Positions 50,409 through 58,406 of a stretch of DNA of 64,000 nt are shown here, one piece after another. Position 1 is the first letter of the stretch, and each line of letters begins with the position of its first letter. The stretch is from Methanomassiliicoccus sp. (lineage in GTDB: Archaea > Thermoplasmatota > Thermoplasmata > Methanomassiliicoccales > Methanomassiliicoccaceae). Made by a program: the position numbers and the translations under genes. The stretch lies in assembly GCA_016109435.1 (NCBI GenBank), contig JAEILR010000011.1:62001-126000 (forward strand), in the 5' to 3' direction. The notes beneath the pieces were generated by a model that worked only from the letters and a program-made list of their open reading frames with translations, searched no databases and had not been told where the DNA came from.

Positions 50409-51524
50409 TCACTCCCCGCCGCGCTTGACCACCACGGTGACTATGTCCCCGTTCGTCAGCACATGGTCGCCACCCACGGTCTGTCCGGGGAACTTGGCCG
50501 ATTTCCCCCACACCGTGGCGTAGCGGAAGTTGCGGCGGAAAGAGCGGTGGATGCGGTCGCACAGGTCGCCGACGGTCGAGCCGTTCATGATGACCACCGG
50601 TTCCTTCATGTCCGCGTCCTGGCCTTGTGGCTTGAGGAACACGTGGATGAAGTCTAGCTTCCGGTAGATCTCTTCCTTCAGCTCGTCCAGGGCGATGTCC
50701 TTGTTGGCGGCCACGTATATGGGGTCCCAAGGCGCCATCTTCTCCTTGATCCGCCGGAGGTGTTCCTCGTCCACCAGGTCGATCTTGTTCACCACCGCGG
50801 CCGAGCGGAGATACACCCGGTTGCCGGTGAGGACGTCGATGAGCTGTTCCTCATCGATGTCCTCGCGGATGATGACCTCGGCGTTGACGTACCCGTAGGC
50901 GGCGATCATGTCCGAGGCCATCTCCGAGGTGATCTTGGTCAGGGCGACCGTCGGCTTGACCTCGATGCCCCCCTTCTCGGTCTTGGTGATGACCACGTTC
51001 GGAGGGTGGGTGTTCAGGCGGATGCCGGTGTTGTAAAGCTCGTTGACCAGTACCTCGATGTTGGTATCGTAGACATCGATGACGAACAGGATCAGGTCGG
51101 AGGTGCGTACCACCGCCAGGACCTCCCTCCCCCGGCCCTTGCCCCGAGAGGCGTCTCGTATCAGGCCGGGCATGTCCAGGATCTGGATCTTGGCGAACTT
51201 GTGGTACATGATCCCGGGGATGACATCGAGCGTGGTGAAGGCGTACGCCGCCACCTCGCTCTTGGCCCCGGTGAGCTTGTTGAGCAGCGTGGACTTGCCC
51301 ACCGAGGGGAAACCCACCAGCGCGACGGTGGCGTTGCCGGACTTCTTGACCGAATACCCCTGGCCGCCGCCCCCGGAAGCGGCTCTGCGCTTCTCCTGCT
51401 CCATCTTGAGCCGGGCGATCTTGGCCTTGAGGAGACCGATGTGACCCTCGGTCTTCTTGTTCTTCTGCGTCTTGAGGATCTCGTCCTCAATCGCCTTGAT
51501 CTGCTCATCGATGGTAAGGGCCAA
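50409..51524 (-). CDS. drg: DRG-family GTPase
   Basis: A 371-residue Obg/DRG-type GTPase. Motifs are G1 VGFPSVGKSTLLN, a DVIPG switch region, G3 LDMPGLI, G4 NKID and a TGS domain at the C-terminus (MKEPVVIMNGSTVGDLCDRIH). A coiled-coil-like N-terminus (EQIKAIEDEILKTQKNKK) is typical. The start is a TTG at 51524 with GGTGA five bases upstream; it lies four bases after the carbamate kinase stop. DRG proteins are ribosome-associated translation factors. Confidence 0.92.
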   Translation of the reverse strand: MALTIDEQIKAIEDEILKTQKNKKTEGHIGLLKAKIARLKMEQEKRRAASGGGGQGYSVKKSGNATVALVGFPSVGKSTLLNKLTGAKSEVAAYAFTTLDVIPGIMYHKFAKIQILDMPGLIRDASRGKGRGREVLAVVRTSDLILFVIDVYDTNIEVLVNELYNTGIRLNTHPPNVVITKTEKGGIEVKPTVALTKITSEMASDMIAAYGYVNAEVIIREDIDEEQLIDVLTGNRVYLRSAAVVNKIDLVDEEHLRRIKEKMAPWDPIYVAANKDIALDELKEEIYRKLDFIHVFLKPQGQDADMKEPVVIMNGSTVGDLCDRIHRSFRRNFRYATVWGKSAKFPGQTVGGDHVLTNGDIVTVVVKRGGE

Positions 51525-51528
51525 TGGT

Positions 51529-52473
51529 TCACCGGTCTCGGATTTGGGTTCCCGCCTTACTCGACAATGCCGTATGTAAAAGTTCCGGTCGGGTAATGAC
51601 CGCCCTCCGTCCCCCAGAGCGCACGAAGGCGATGCCCGCCTCCACCTTGGGGCCCATCGAGCCTGGCGGGAAGTGCCCCTCCTCGAGGTACCGCTCGGCC
51701 TCGTCCGCGGAAACACTCCCAAGCAGCCGCTCCCCGGGGGTACCGTGGTCCAGGTACGCACCGTCCACGTCGGTGAGCATGATCAGCTCCTCCACCCCCA
51801 TGCACTTGGCCAGGCAGGCGGAGGCGAGGTCCTTGTCCACCACCGCTTCCACTCCCTCCATGCGGCCGTTCCTCCTCACCACTGGGATGCCCCCGCCGCC
51901 CCCCGCGATGACCAGATCGTCACCGCTATGCACCAGGCGGGATATGGAGGCGGCCTCGATGATGGCCACCGGCCGGGGGGAGGGGACCACCCTCCGCCAC
52001 CCGCCCCTGGAGAGGTCCTCGCCCATGGCCCATCCTTTCTCCCCCATCAGCCTCCTGGCCTCCTCGGCCGAATAGTAGGGCCCGATCGGCTTGGTAGGAG
52101 AGGAGAACGCCGGATCGTGCTCCTCCACCAGCACCCGGGTCAGCACGCAGGGGACGATGCGCTCGCAGCACAGGGCCGCCAGCTCCTCGGTGAGGGCCTG
52201 TTGGAAGAGATATCCTACCAGCCCCTGGGACTCCGCCACGCATACGTCCAGGGGCATGGGCGGCACCTGGTCCCGGGCCGCCTCGTTCTGCAGCAGGATG
52301 TCCCCCACCTGAGGACCGTTCCCATGGCTAAGGGTGATGTCATATCCCGATGCCACCATGGCCGAGATGTACCGGCAGGTCTCCTTCAGGTTGCCGAGCT
52401 GGTTCTCCATGGTCGGCGTCTGCCCTTTTCTCAAGATGGCGTTGCCGCCTATCGCCACTACCGCGGTGGTCAT
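51529..52473 (-). CDS. arcC: Carbamate kinase
   Basis: A 314-residue amino-acid-kinase-fold enzyme. TTAVVAIGGNAIL, SHGNGPQVGDILLQNEAA, the PTKPIGPYY loop, VIAGGGGGIPVV and MLTDVDGAYL are the family motifs. It transfers phosphate between carbamoyl phosphate and ADP. A GGAGG sequence precedes the ATG. No arginine deiminase or ornithine transcarbamylase gene is nearby, so its metabolic link is open; it is cotranscribed with drg. Confidence 0.92.
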   Translation of the reverse strand: MTTAVVAIGGNAILRKGQTPTMENQLGNLKETCRYISAMVASGYDITLSHGNGPQVGDILLQNEAARDQVPPMPLDVCVAESQGLVGYLFQQALTEELAALCCERIVPCVLTRVLVEEHDPAFSSPTKPIGPYYSAEEARRLMGEKGWAMGEDLSRGGWRRVVPSPRPVAIIEAASISRLVHSGDDLVIAGGGGGIPVVRRNGRMEGVEAVVDKDLASACLAKCMGVEELIMLTDVDGAYLDHGTPGERLLGSVSADEAERYLEEGHFPPGSMGPKVEAGIAFVRSGGRRAVITRPELLHTALSSKAGTQIRDR

Positions 52474-52542
52474 GTGTCCTCCCCCGTCCCTTCGGAACGG
52501 CATTTCTATATGGCGGGCACAACTTTTAAGAGCGGGGGGTAG

Positions 52543-53556
52543 ATGATGGGGTCGATGACGGCACTGGACGACCTGAAGGACAGGTTCAACAAGTTCCGAA
52601 CCAAGAAGTACGCGATCTTCGTCGGACTGGCCCTGACCTTCGCGGTCTGCGTCCTGCTTCTGATATACGCCTCCAACCTGTTGTGCTTCGGACTATTGCT
52701 CGTGGCACTGGCCGGTTACTACATACCCTACCTTTTCGGCATGAGGTCCAAGAAGAAGCTGGCAGTGTGGGGCATCGTGCTGATCCTTCTTCTTGCCCTT
52801 CCGTACACCGTATCGGTGGTGGAGCAGGTCAAGGGGTACGATGGCCGGACCCTCAGCACCGCCTCCGGTTCCATGGTCAACGGTACGGTCACGCCCTTCC
52901 AGGGCGACGAGTCCACCGTCCACCAGTTCAGCGTCCTGGTGACCGACCCGGCGCTCTCCGATGTACGCGTCCTCGTCTTCGACGGGTGGACCAGCGTACA
53001 GGAGGTCAACGCCTCGATGAGCGCATCCTCCGCTCCCGGGGGTACCCTGTACACCTACGATACGACGCTGAACAACCGTACCGTGTACATCTATGGTTTC
53101 ATCGCCTTCGATGGTGAGAGATACACCTCCACCAGCACCAGCAATTACGGTCCCATCCATGTCACCAACGGCGAGCTTTACACTCACTGGCTACCGGTGC
53201 TGACCCTGTACCTGTTCATCCAGGTCGGCATTCTCTACTTCCTGCTGCTCGCCCTGAGCTTCTGGATGGAGAGGTCCAAGGCCCGCGTGGCCGATGCCCG
53301 GAAGAAGCAGGGGGGCAACGTGGTCCTCCCGCCGGCCAAGAGTGGCAAGGAAGAGAAGTTCATCTGCTCCGAGTGCGGGGCAGAGGTGCCTTCCAGCTCG
53401 GATCGCTGCCCCCAGTGCGGGGAGCGGTTCGACGACCAGGAGGAGGCCAAGCCGTCGCCGGAGCGGAAGGACGAGTTCGTGTGCACCGAGTGCGGAGCGA
53501 CCGTCGACGAGAACGCCAAGACCTGCTGGAAGTGCGGGAAGGAGTTCGAGAACTGA
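52543..53556 (+). CDS. Membrane protein with extracytoplasmic domain and two zinc ribbons
   Basis: A 337-residue protein of unknown function. Hydrophobic helices lie at about residues 24-44, 45-66, 74-94 and 207-238. Between the third and the fourth lies an about 110-residue Ser/Thr-rich beta-type domain that should face outside. Two CxxC...CxxCG zinc ribbons close the protein (FICSECGAEVPSSSDRCPQCGERF and FVCTECGATVDENAKTCWKCGKEF). The start could also be the second ATG at 52546. It resembles the Zn-ribbon membrane protein at 3593-4222 in plan only. Confidence 0.8.
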   Translation: MMGSMTALDDLKDRFNKFRTKKYAIFVGLALTFAVCVLLLIYASNLLCFGLLLVALAGYYIPYLFGMRSKKKLAVWGIVLILLLALPYTVSVVEQVKGYDGRTLSTASGSMVNGTVTPFQGDESTVHQFSVLVTDPALSDVRVLVFDGWTSVQEVNASMSASSAPGGTLYTYDTTLNNRTVYIYGFIAFDGERYTSTSTSNYGPIHVTNGELYTHWLPVLTLYLFIQVGILYFLLLALSFWMERSKARVADARKKQGGNVVLPPAKSGKEEKFICSECGAEVPSSSDRCPQCGERFDDQEEAKPSPERKDEFVCTECGATVDENAKTCWKCGKEFEN

Positions 53557-53615
53557 TCTCACTTTCGGTGCTCCCGGTCAAACCTTCAAATACACCACGT
53601 CATTGAGGTAATGGG

Positions 53616-55613
53616 ATGTCCTCTACTACAGCTCAGAAGCTGGCCAAGAGCCAGAAGGAGATCTCGGTGTCCGAGTTCTTCGAGAAGAACCGCCAGATCC
53701 TCGGTTTCGATTCACCGGTCAAATCCCTCATCATGGGGGTGAAGGAGGCGGTGGACAACGGTCTCGACGCCTGCGAGGAGGCGCAGATCCTCCCGGAGAT
53801 CGTGGTCAAGATCGACCGGATCGACCAGAAGGAGTACCGGGTGATGGTCGAGGACAACGGCCCGGGCATCGTATCCACGTCCATGCCCAACGTGTTCGGC
53901 CGCCTGCTGTACGGCTCGCGATTCCACGCCGTCCGGCAGTCCCGGGGGCAGCAGGGCATCGGCATATCGGCCACCATCATGTATGGCCAGATAACCACCG
54001 GGAAGGCGGCCACGGCCCGTTCGAAGGTCGAGGGGGCGGAGGCGGCCAAGGAGATCGACCTCATCATCGACACGAAGAAGAACGCCCCCATCATTCTGAA
54101 GGAGGACTTCGTGCCGTGGAACGAGAAGGAGCATGGGACCAGGGTATCGTTCTACATGAACGGGCGGTACGTCACCGGACGACAGTCGGTGCTGGAGTAT
54201 CTACGTCAGACGGCCATCGTCAACCCTCACGCCACCATCTCGTTCATCGACCCAGACGGCAAGCGCTACGATTTCGAGCGGGCCACCGAGCAGATGCCCC
54301 CCACCTCCAAGGAGATCAAACCCCACCCCGACGGCATCGAGCTGGGAACGCTGATGAACATGATCAAGGCGACCAAGGAGAAGAGCCTGATCAAGTTCCT
54401 TCCGAACGATTTCAACCGCATCTCGGAGCGGGTGGCTAGGGAGATCTGCACCGCCGCCGGCCTGCCGGAGACCACCAGACCGTCCAATCTGACCCTGGAG
54501 TCGTCCAAGCAGCTCCTGGAGGGCATCGGGAAGGTCAAGATCATGGCCCCCCAGGTGGACTGCCTATCCCCCATAGGGGGCAACCTCATCCGGAAGGGGC
54601 TCAAGCACGTCCTGATGGAAATCAAGCCGGAGTTCTACGCTCCCCCCGTGAGCAGGGAGCCTAAGGTCCACACCGGGAACCCCTTCCTGGTGGAGGTCGG
54701 CATCGTCTACGGCGGGGACATGCCCTGCGACCAGCCGGTGCAGATCTTGAGGTTCGCCAACCGCGTCCCCCTGCTGTACCAGCAGGGCGCCTGCGTGGTC
54801 ACCAAGGCCATCGAAAACACCGACTGGCGGCGCTACGGGCTGGAGCAGAGGGGAGGCTCGGGCATCCCCTTCGGGCCGGCCATCATCCTGGTGCACGTCG
54901 CGTCCACTAAGATCCCTTTCACCTCTGAGGCCAAGGAGGCCATCGCCTCCGTCCCGGCCATTCAGGAGGAGATCTCCCTGGCCCTCAAAGCCTGCGGCCG
55001 GAGCCTGAAGACCCACCTGAACAAGAAGGAGCGGAAGTCCAAGACCCGCTCCAAGTTCGAGATCGTCCAGGTGATCATTCCCCTCATGGCGGAGAAGACC
55101 GCCCATATCGTGGGGAAGCCCATTCCAGACCTGAGGGGCACCCTGACCAAGATCATGAACGTGGTGTGGATCGATGACTCGGTCACGTTCGAGAAAAAGT
55201 GCCACAAGGTCAAGGTGCAGGTGTACAACTACACGCCCAAGCAGCAGCGCTTCCGCCTCCATACCGTCCTTCCCAAGGGAAGCCTGGACCTTGCCTCCTG
55301 CAACCTGAAGCCGGTCGAGTTCAAGGAGGATGAGAAGGTCACCTGGGAGCTACCGAAGATCGCCTCCACCGCCCAGTACGAGGTCTGCTTCGAGCTGAAG
55401 GGACTGGACCAGGAGGCATACACCGAGGCCGAGGTCTTCGTTTCCGGGATCAACCCGGTGGATGTCATGGGCGCGGACCCGCTCCCCGGCGACTGGGACC
55501 TGGAGGGAGTGAACTTCACCGAGACCACCGCTCCGGTGGTGGAGAAGGCCGAGGAGGCCGATGATGAGCCGGACTACGACGAGTCGGGAGAGGACCTAAA
55601 TGATGAGCAATGA
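53616..55613 (+). CDS. top6B: DNA topoisomerase VI subunit B
   Basis: A 665-residue GHKL ATPase subunit. ATP-binding motifs are AVDNGLDACEEA, VEDNGPGI and QQGIGISATIMYGQ; a H2TH and transducer domain follow (VAREICTAAGL, GIPFGPAIILVHVAS). It works with Top6A to relax and decatenate DNA. It carries a long acidic C-terminal tail (VEKAEEADDEPDYDESGEDLNDEQ region). Its stop overlaps the top6A start by 14 bases. Confidence 0.96.
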   Translation: MSSTTAQKLAKSQKEISVSEFFEKNRQILGFDSPVKSLIMGVKEAVDNGLDACEEAQILPEIVVKIDRIDQKEYRVMVEDNGPGIVSTSMPNVFGRLLYGSRFHAVRQSRGQQGIGISATIMYGQITTGKAATARSKVEGAEAAKEIDLIIDTKKNAPIILKEDFVPWNEKEHGTRVSFYMNGRYVTGRQSVLEYLRQTAIVNPHATISFIDPDGKRYDFERATEQMPPTSKEIKPHPDGIELGTLMNMIKATKEKSLIKFLPNDFNRISERVAREICTAAGLPETTRPSNLTLESSKQLLEGIGKVKIMAPQVDCLSPIGGNLIRKGLKHVLMEIKPEFYAPPVSREPKVHTGNPFLVEVGIVYGGDMPCDQPVQILRFANRVPLLYQQGACVVTKAIENTDWRRYGLEQRGGSGIPFGPAIILVHVASTKIPFTSEAKEAIASVPAIQEEISLALKACGRSLKTHLNKKERKSKTRSKFEIVQVIIPLMAEKTAHIVGKPIPDLRGTLTKIMNVVWIDDSVTFEKKCHKVKVQVYNYTPKQQRFRLHTVLPKGSLDLASCNLKPVEFKEDEKVTWELPKIASTAQYEVCFELKGLDQEAYTEAEVFVSGINPVDVMGADPLPGDWDLEGVNFTETTAPVVEKAEEADDEPDYDESGEDLNDEQ

Positions 55614-56703
55614 ACGTAACACTGACGCCATAAAGCGCCTCTACTCCATCTCCGAATCGATATATGATCAGCTGGACAAGGGGCAGATCCCCAAGATGGT
55701 CCTTCCTCTTAGGACCAAGGCCAATATCAAGTTCGACACCCGGTCCAATGTATGGAAGTACGGGAACCTGAAGGGCGCCCGCAGCGCCAAGAAGGTCAAG
55801 GGAGCCATGATGCTCCTGCGCACCTCGTACATGCTGGAGCTGATCCAGAGCATGATCGAGACCAATAAGTCCTCCACGCTCAGAGAGGCGTACTACATCT
55901 CCGAGGGCTGGGGGAAGGCCAAGTTCCACTCCCAGGACGAGTCCAACATGCTGGCCGAGGACCTGGAGATCGTCACCCAATGCCTTCGCGAGGACTTCAA
56001 GCTCCGTCCCGAGGAGGACGGGGCCAGGGTGATGGGGGACCTCAACATCGTGGAAACCGACCGCAAGGGCAAAATGAAGGCCATGAACTGCCGCGATGAT
56101 GTCGGCGACTCCGGTTACGGCATACCCTACAATGTGGAGAAGGAGAAGATCACCTTCAAGAGCACCTCCGCCAAGATGGTGGTGGCGGTGGAGACCGGCG
56201 GTATGTTCGACCGGTTGGTGGAGAACGGTTTCGATGAGGACTACAACGCCATCCTGGTCCATCTGAAGGGGCAGCCGGCGCGGTCCACGAGACGGTTCGT
56301 CAAGCGCCTCAACGAGGAGCTGAAGCTTCCGACCATCGTCTTCACCGACGGCGATCCCTGGTCTTTCCGCATCTACGCGTCGATAGCCTACGGGGCCATC
56401 AAGACCGCCCACCTGTCCGAGTACCTGGCCACTCCGACCGCGGAGTACATCGGGATCACCGCCTCGGACATCGAGAACTACGAGCTCCCGACCGACAAGC
56501 TGAGCGACATGGACGTCCGGGCGCTGAACGCCGAACTGAAGGACCCCCGGTTCGCCACCGAATTCTGGAAGGGAGAGATCGACCTCATGCTCAAGCTGGG
56601 GCGGAAGGCCGAACAGCAGGCCCTGGCCAAGTACGGCCTGGACTATGTCACCGATACCTACCTCCCGGATAAGCTGAACGAGATCGGGATGCTGAAGAAG
56701 TGA
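55600..56703 (+). CDS. top6A: DNA topoisomerase VI subunit A (Spo11-like)
   Basis: A 367-residue cutting subunit. The catalytic tyrosine is in TLREAYYISEGWG (Tyr98/Tyr99, the second most likely), in a winged-helix domain; the Toprim acidic motif is VFTDGDPWSFRIY. The start is ATG 55600 or 55603, inside the last codons of top6B, so translation is coupled. A hairpin terminator overlaps its stop. Confidence 0.96.
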   Translation: MMSNERNTDAIKRLYSISESIYDQLDKGQIPKMVLPLRTKANIKFDTRSNVWKYGNLKGARSAKKVKGAMMLLRTSYMLELIQSMIETNKSSTLREAYYISEGWGKAKFHSQDESNMLAEDLEIVTQCLREDFKLRPEEDGARVMGDLNIVETDRKGKMKAMNCRDDVGDSGYGIPYNVEKEKITFKSTSAKMVVAVETGGMFDRLVENGFDEDYNAILVHLKGQPARSTRRFVKRLNEELKLPTIVFTDGDPWSFRIYASIAYGAIKTAHLSEYLATPTAEYIGITASDIENYELPTDKLSDMDVRALNAELKDPRFATEFWKGEIDLMLKLGRKAEQQALAKYGLDYVTDTYLPDKLNEIGMLKK

Positions 56704-56737
56704 GCCCCTAATGGCTCATCTCCACTCCTTTTTTTAT
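56701..56737 (+). terminator. Terminator of the top6BA operon
   Basis: TGAGCC-CCTAAT-GGCTCA (56701-56718), which includes the stop codon, is followed by TCCTTTTTTTATC (56726-56738). Confidence 0.75.
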
Positions 56738-56779
56738 CTAATGAGGCTAAAAACCAAACCCATTGTCCTTTACCGTTAT

Positions 56780-56814
56780 ACTATTCTAAAATAGTTTTAA
56801 ATCCTATTAAGGAT
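56780..56814 (+). promoter_or_regulatory. Promoter of the DUF1638 gene with two inverted repeats
   Basis: A TATA-like AGTTTTAAATCC (about 56793-56804) lies between two perfect inverted repeats, ACTATT-CTAA-AATAGT (56780-56795) and ATCCT-ATTA-AGGAT (56801-56814). The start codon follows at 56838. Confidence 0.5.
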
Positions 56815-56837
56815 AAGATTAACCTCGTTGGGTAAAT

Positions 56838-57677
56838 ATGAACCAAAGGACAACACTTGGCATGATCGGGTGTCTCGTCCTGGGGGACGAGATGGCGTTC
56901 GTCCTGGAGAACGATCCAGCGGTACAGAACATCCTCATCGTCGATACCGACGAGGGCAGGGTGTTCAGGGAGAAGCTGGACTCCAAAGCCTCCGGGCAGT
57001 ACGTCAGGATGGTGAGCGAAGATGAGCTGGGGCGCCTGGAACTCTCCGGGCCGTCGGTAGTGGTCTGGATGAACGACGCGGGCCTGCATGATGATCCCAA
57101 GACCATGCTGGAGAAGCTGGCCTTGAATGTGCACTCTCTAGAGGGCCACTGCGGCTCGGTCCTCGTGTTCTACGGGCTGTGCCGGAACACCAGGTACGAG
57201 ATGAACCGCTTCACCGACAGGTTCGATGTTCCAGTGACACTTCTGACCGACGAGGACGGGGCGGTGGTCGATGACTGTTTCGCCGCGGTCCTGGGAGGCA
57301 GGGAGCGCTATGCGAACATGCTCCGGGCGAGCGCCAGGGCCATACTGCTGACTCCAGGCTACGCCGAACACTGGGCCAGGAAGCTGGAGCGCCATGGGCT
57401 GGAGACCCTGATACGGCAGTACGAGAACTACCAGCAGCTGTTCGACACCCTTGGCTACAACAAGGTCATGGTGCTGGACAACGGGCTAGGGGACCGGGGG
57501 GCGTTGAGGGAGCGGGCAAGGCTGTTCGCCTCATTTTTTGACCTGATGGTCGATACAGCTCGGTGCGACACCAAGGTGTTCGAGCGGTCCTACCAAATGG
57601 CTTGGTCCAGGGTGCTCGTGCCGTCCCCGGTGGAGGGGCCTGAGAGAGAAGCGGCCCTCAGCAGGACGCTTCCTTGA
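56838..57677 (+). CDS. DUF1638 protein
   Basis: A 279-residue protein that matches DUF1638, with GCLVLGDEMAFVLEND near the start, SVLVFYGLCRNTRYEM in the middle (conserved Cys) and LTPGYAEHWARKL. The family is common in methanogens and often found near corrinoid methyltransferase genes, with no known biochemical role; that link is not visible here. It overlaps the convergent FeoC-like gene by 20 bases at the 3' end. The promoter has operator-like repeats. Confidence 0.85.
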   Translation: MNQRTTLGMIGCLVLGDEMAFVLENDPAVQNILIVDTDEGRVFREKLDSKASGQYVRMVSEDELGRLELSGPSVVVWMNDAGLHDDPKTMLEKLALNVHSLEGHCGSVLVFYGLCRNTRYEMNRFTDRFDVPVTLLTDEDGAVVDDCFAAVLGGRERYANMLRASARAILLTPGYAEHWARKLERHGLETLIRQYENYQQLFDTLGYNKVMVLDNGLGDRGALRERARLFASFFDLMVDTARCDTKVFERSYQMAWSRVLVPSPVEGPEREAALSRTLP

Positions 57678-57960
57678 TCCGGCCGTTGCGGGCGTCCCGG
57701 TCCATCGCCCTCACCCCCTTCTCGGTGAGAGCGTAGGTCTCGGTCACCGGCCCACGGCCGGAGCAACCTCCCGATCCGGCGCCAACGCATCCCGGGCAGG
57801 CTCCGGCGCAGGTCACCTCCTTCAGCCTCATGATGTACCCGCTCTTCTCCAGCAGGTCGAGCCTTTGCCTCAGTACCCCGCGCCCGATGTTCAATCTATC
57901 CGCTAGGTCTTCCGGGGTCTGGCCGCCCGCCCGGAGCGCGCCCAGGGTTTCGATGATCAT
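57658..57960 (-). CDS. feoC: FeoC-like winged-helix protein with Fe-S cysteines
   Basis: A 100-residue protein. The N-terminal winged helix (IIETLGALRAGGQTPEDLADRLNIGRGVLRQRLDLLEKSGYIMRL) is followed by a cysteine loop CAGACPGCVGAGSGGC, a spacing that could bind an Fe-S cluster as in FeoC, and a final wing (TYALTEKGVRAM). It ends the feo operon and overlaps the small membrane protein gene by ATGA. It probably controls FeoB stability or expression in response to iron or oxygen. Confidence 0.83.
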   Translation of the reverse strand: MIIETLGALRAGGQTPEDLADRLNIGRGVLRQRLDLLEKSGYIMRLKEVTCAGACPGCVGAGSGGCSGRGPVTETYALTEKGVRAMDRDARNGRIKEASC

Positions 57961-58397
57961 GCTTTAACCTCCTCTCCGAGAGCGCTCCGGAACGCCCGCA
58001 GGCCGTAACGGAGGAGAACCCCGGTCGGGAACATCATCACGATCGCCAGGGTGAGATCGTCCATGGGGACCCACCCCCCCAGGTCCTCGTTTCCCAGCAG
58101 GTGCTCGGCACCGTTTGCTCCCATCGTCAGCAGGGCCACTAGCCCGATGAACAGGCCCAGAAGACAGCCTACGATCAGATAGCCTTCCCCCTCCCTGCCG
58201 GCAGCGACCTCCTTGGCCCCGGTGAGGAACACCGCTCCGGCCAGCAGGAGCACCGCCCCCATCATGATATTACCAGTGGTCAGAACTACGAGCCACCCCT
58301 CGCTGATCCAGAAGGACGTTATCTCCGCCAGCCCAAGGGCCGCGTAGATCAGGCCGAAGACGATACATGGAACGGTCAGGTTGTTGTATGAACTCAT
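57957..58397 (-). CDS. Small four-helix membrane protein of the feo operon
   Basis: A 146-residue protein with four hydrophobic helices (about residues 8-30, 37-60, 74-95 and 112-132) and short loops. No family was recognised. It starts nine bases after the feoB stop and overlaps the FeoC-like gene, so it probably belongs to the iron-uptake system. A lone GANGAEHLLGNEDLGGW loop is acidic and could face outside. Confidence 0.68.
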   Translation of the reverse strand: MSSYNNLTVPCIVFGLIYAALGLAEITSFWISEGWLVVLTTGNIMMGAVLLLAGAVFLTGAKEVAAGREGEGYLIVGCLLGLFIGLVALLTMGANGAEHLLGNEDLGGWVPMDDLTLAIVMMFPTGVLLRYGLRAFRSALGEEVKA

Positions 58398-58406
58398 CTC
58401 ATCACC

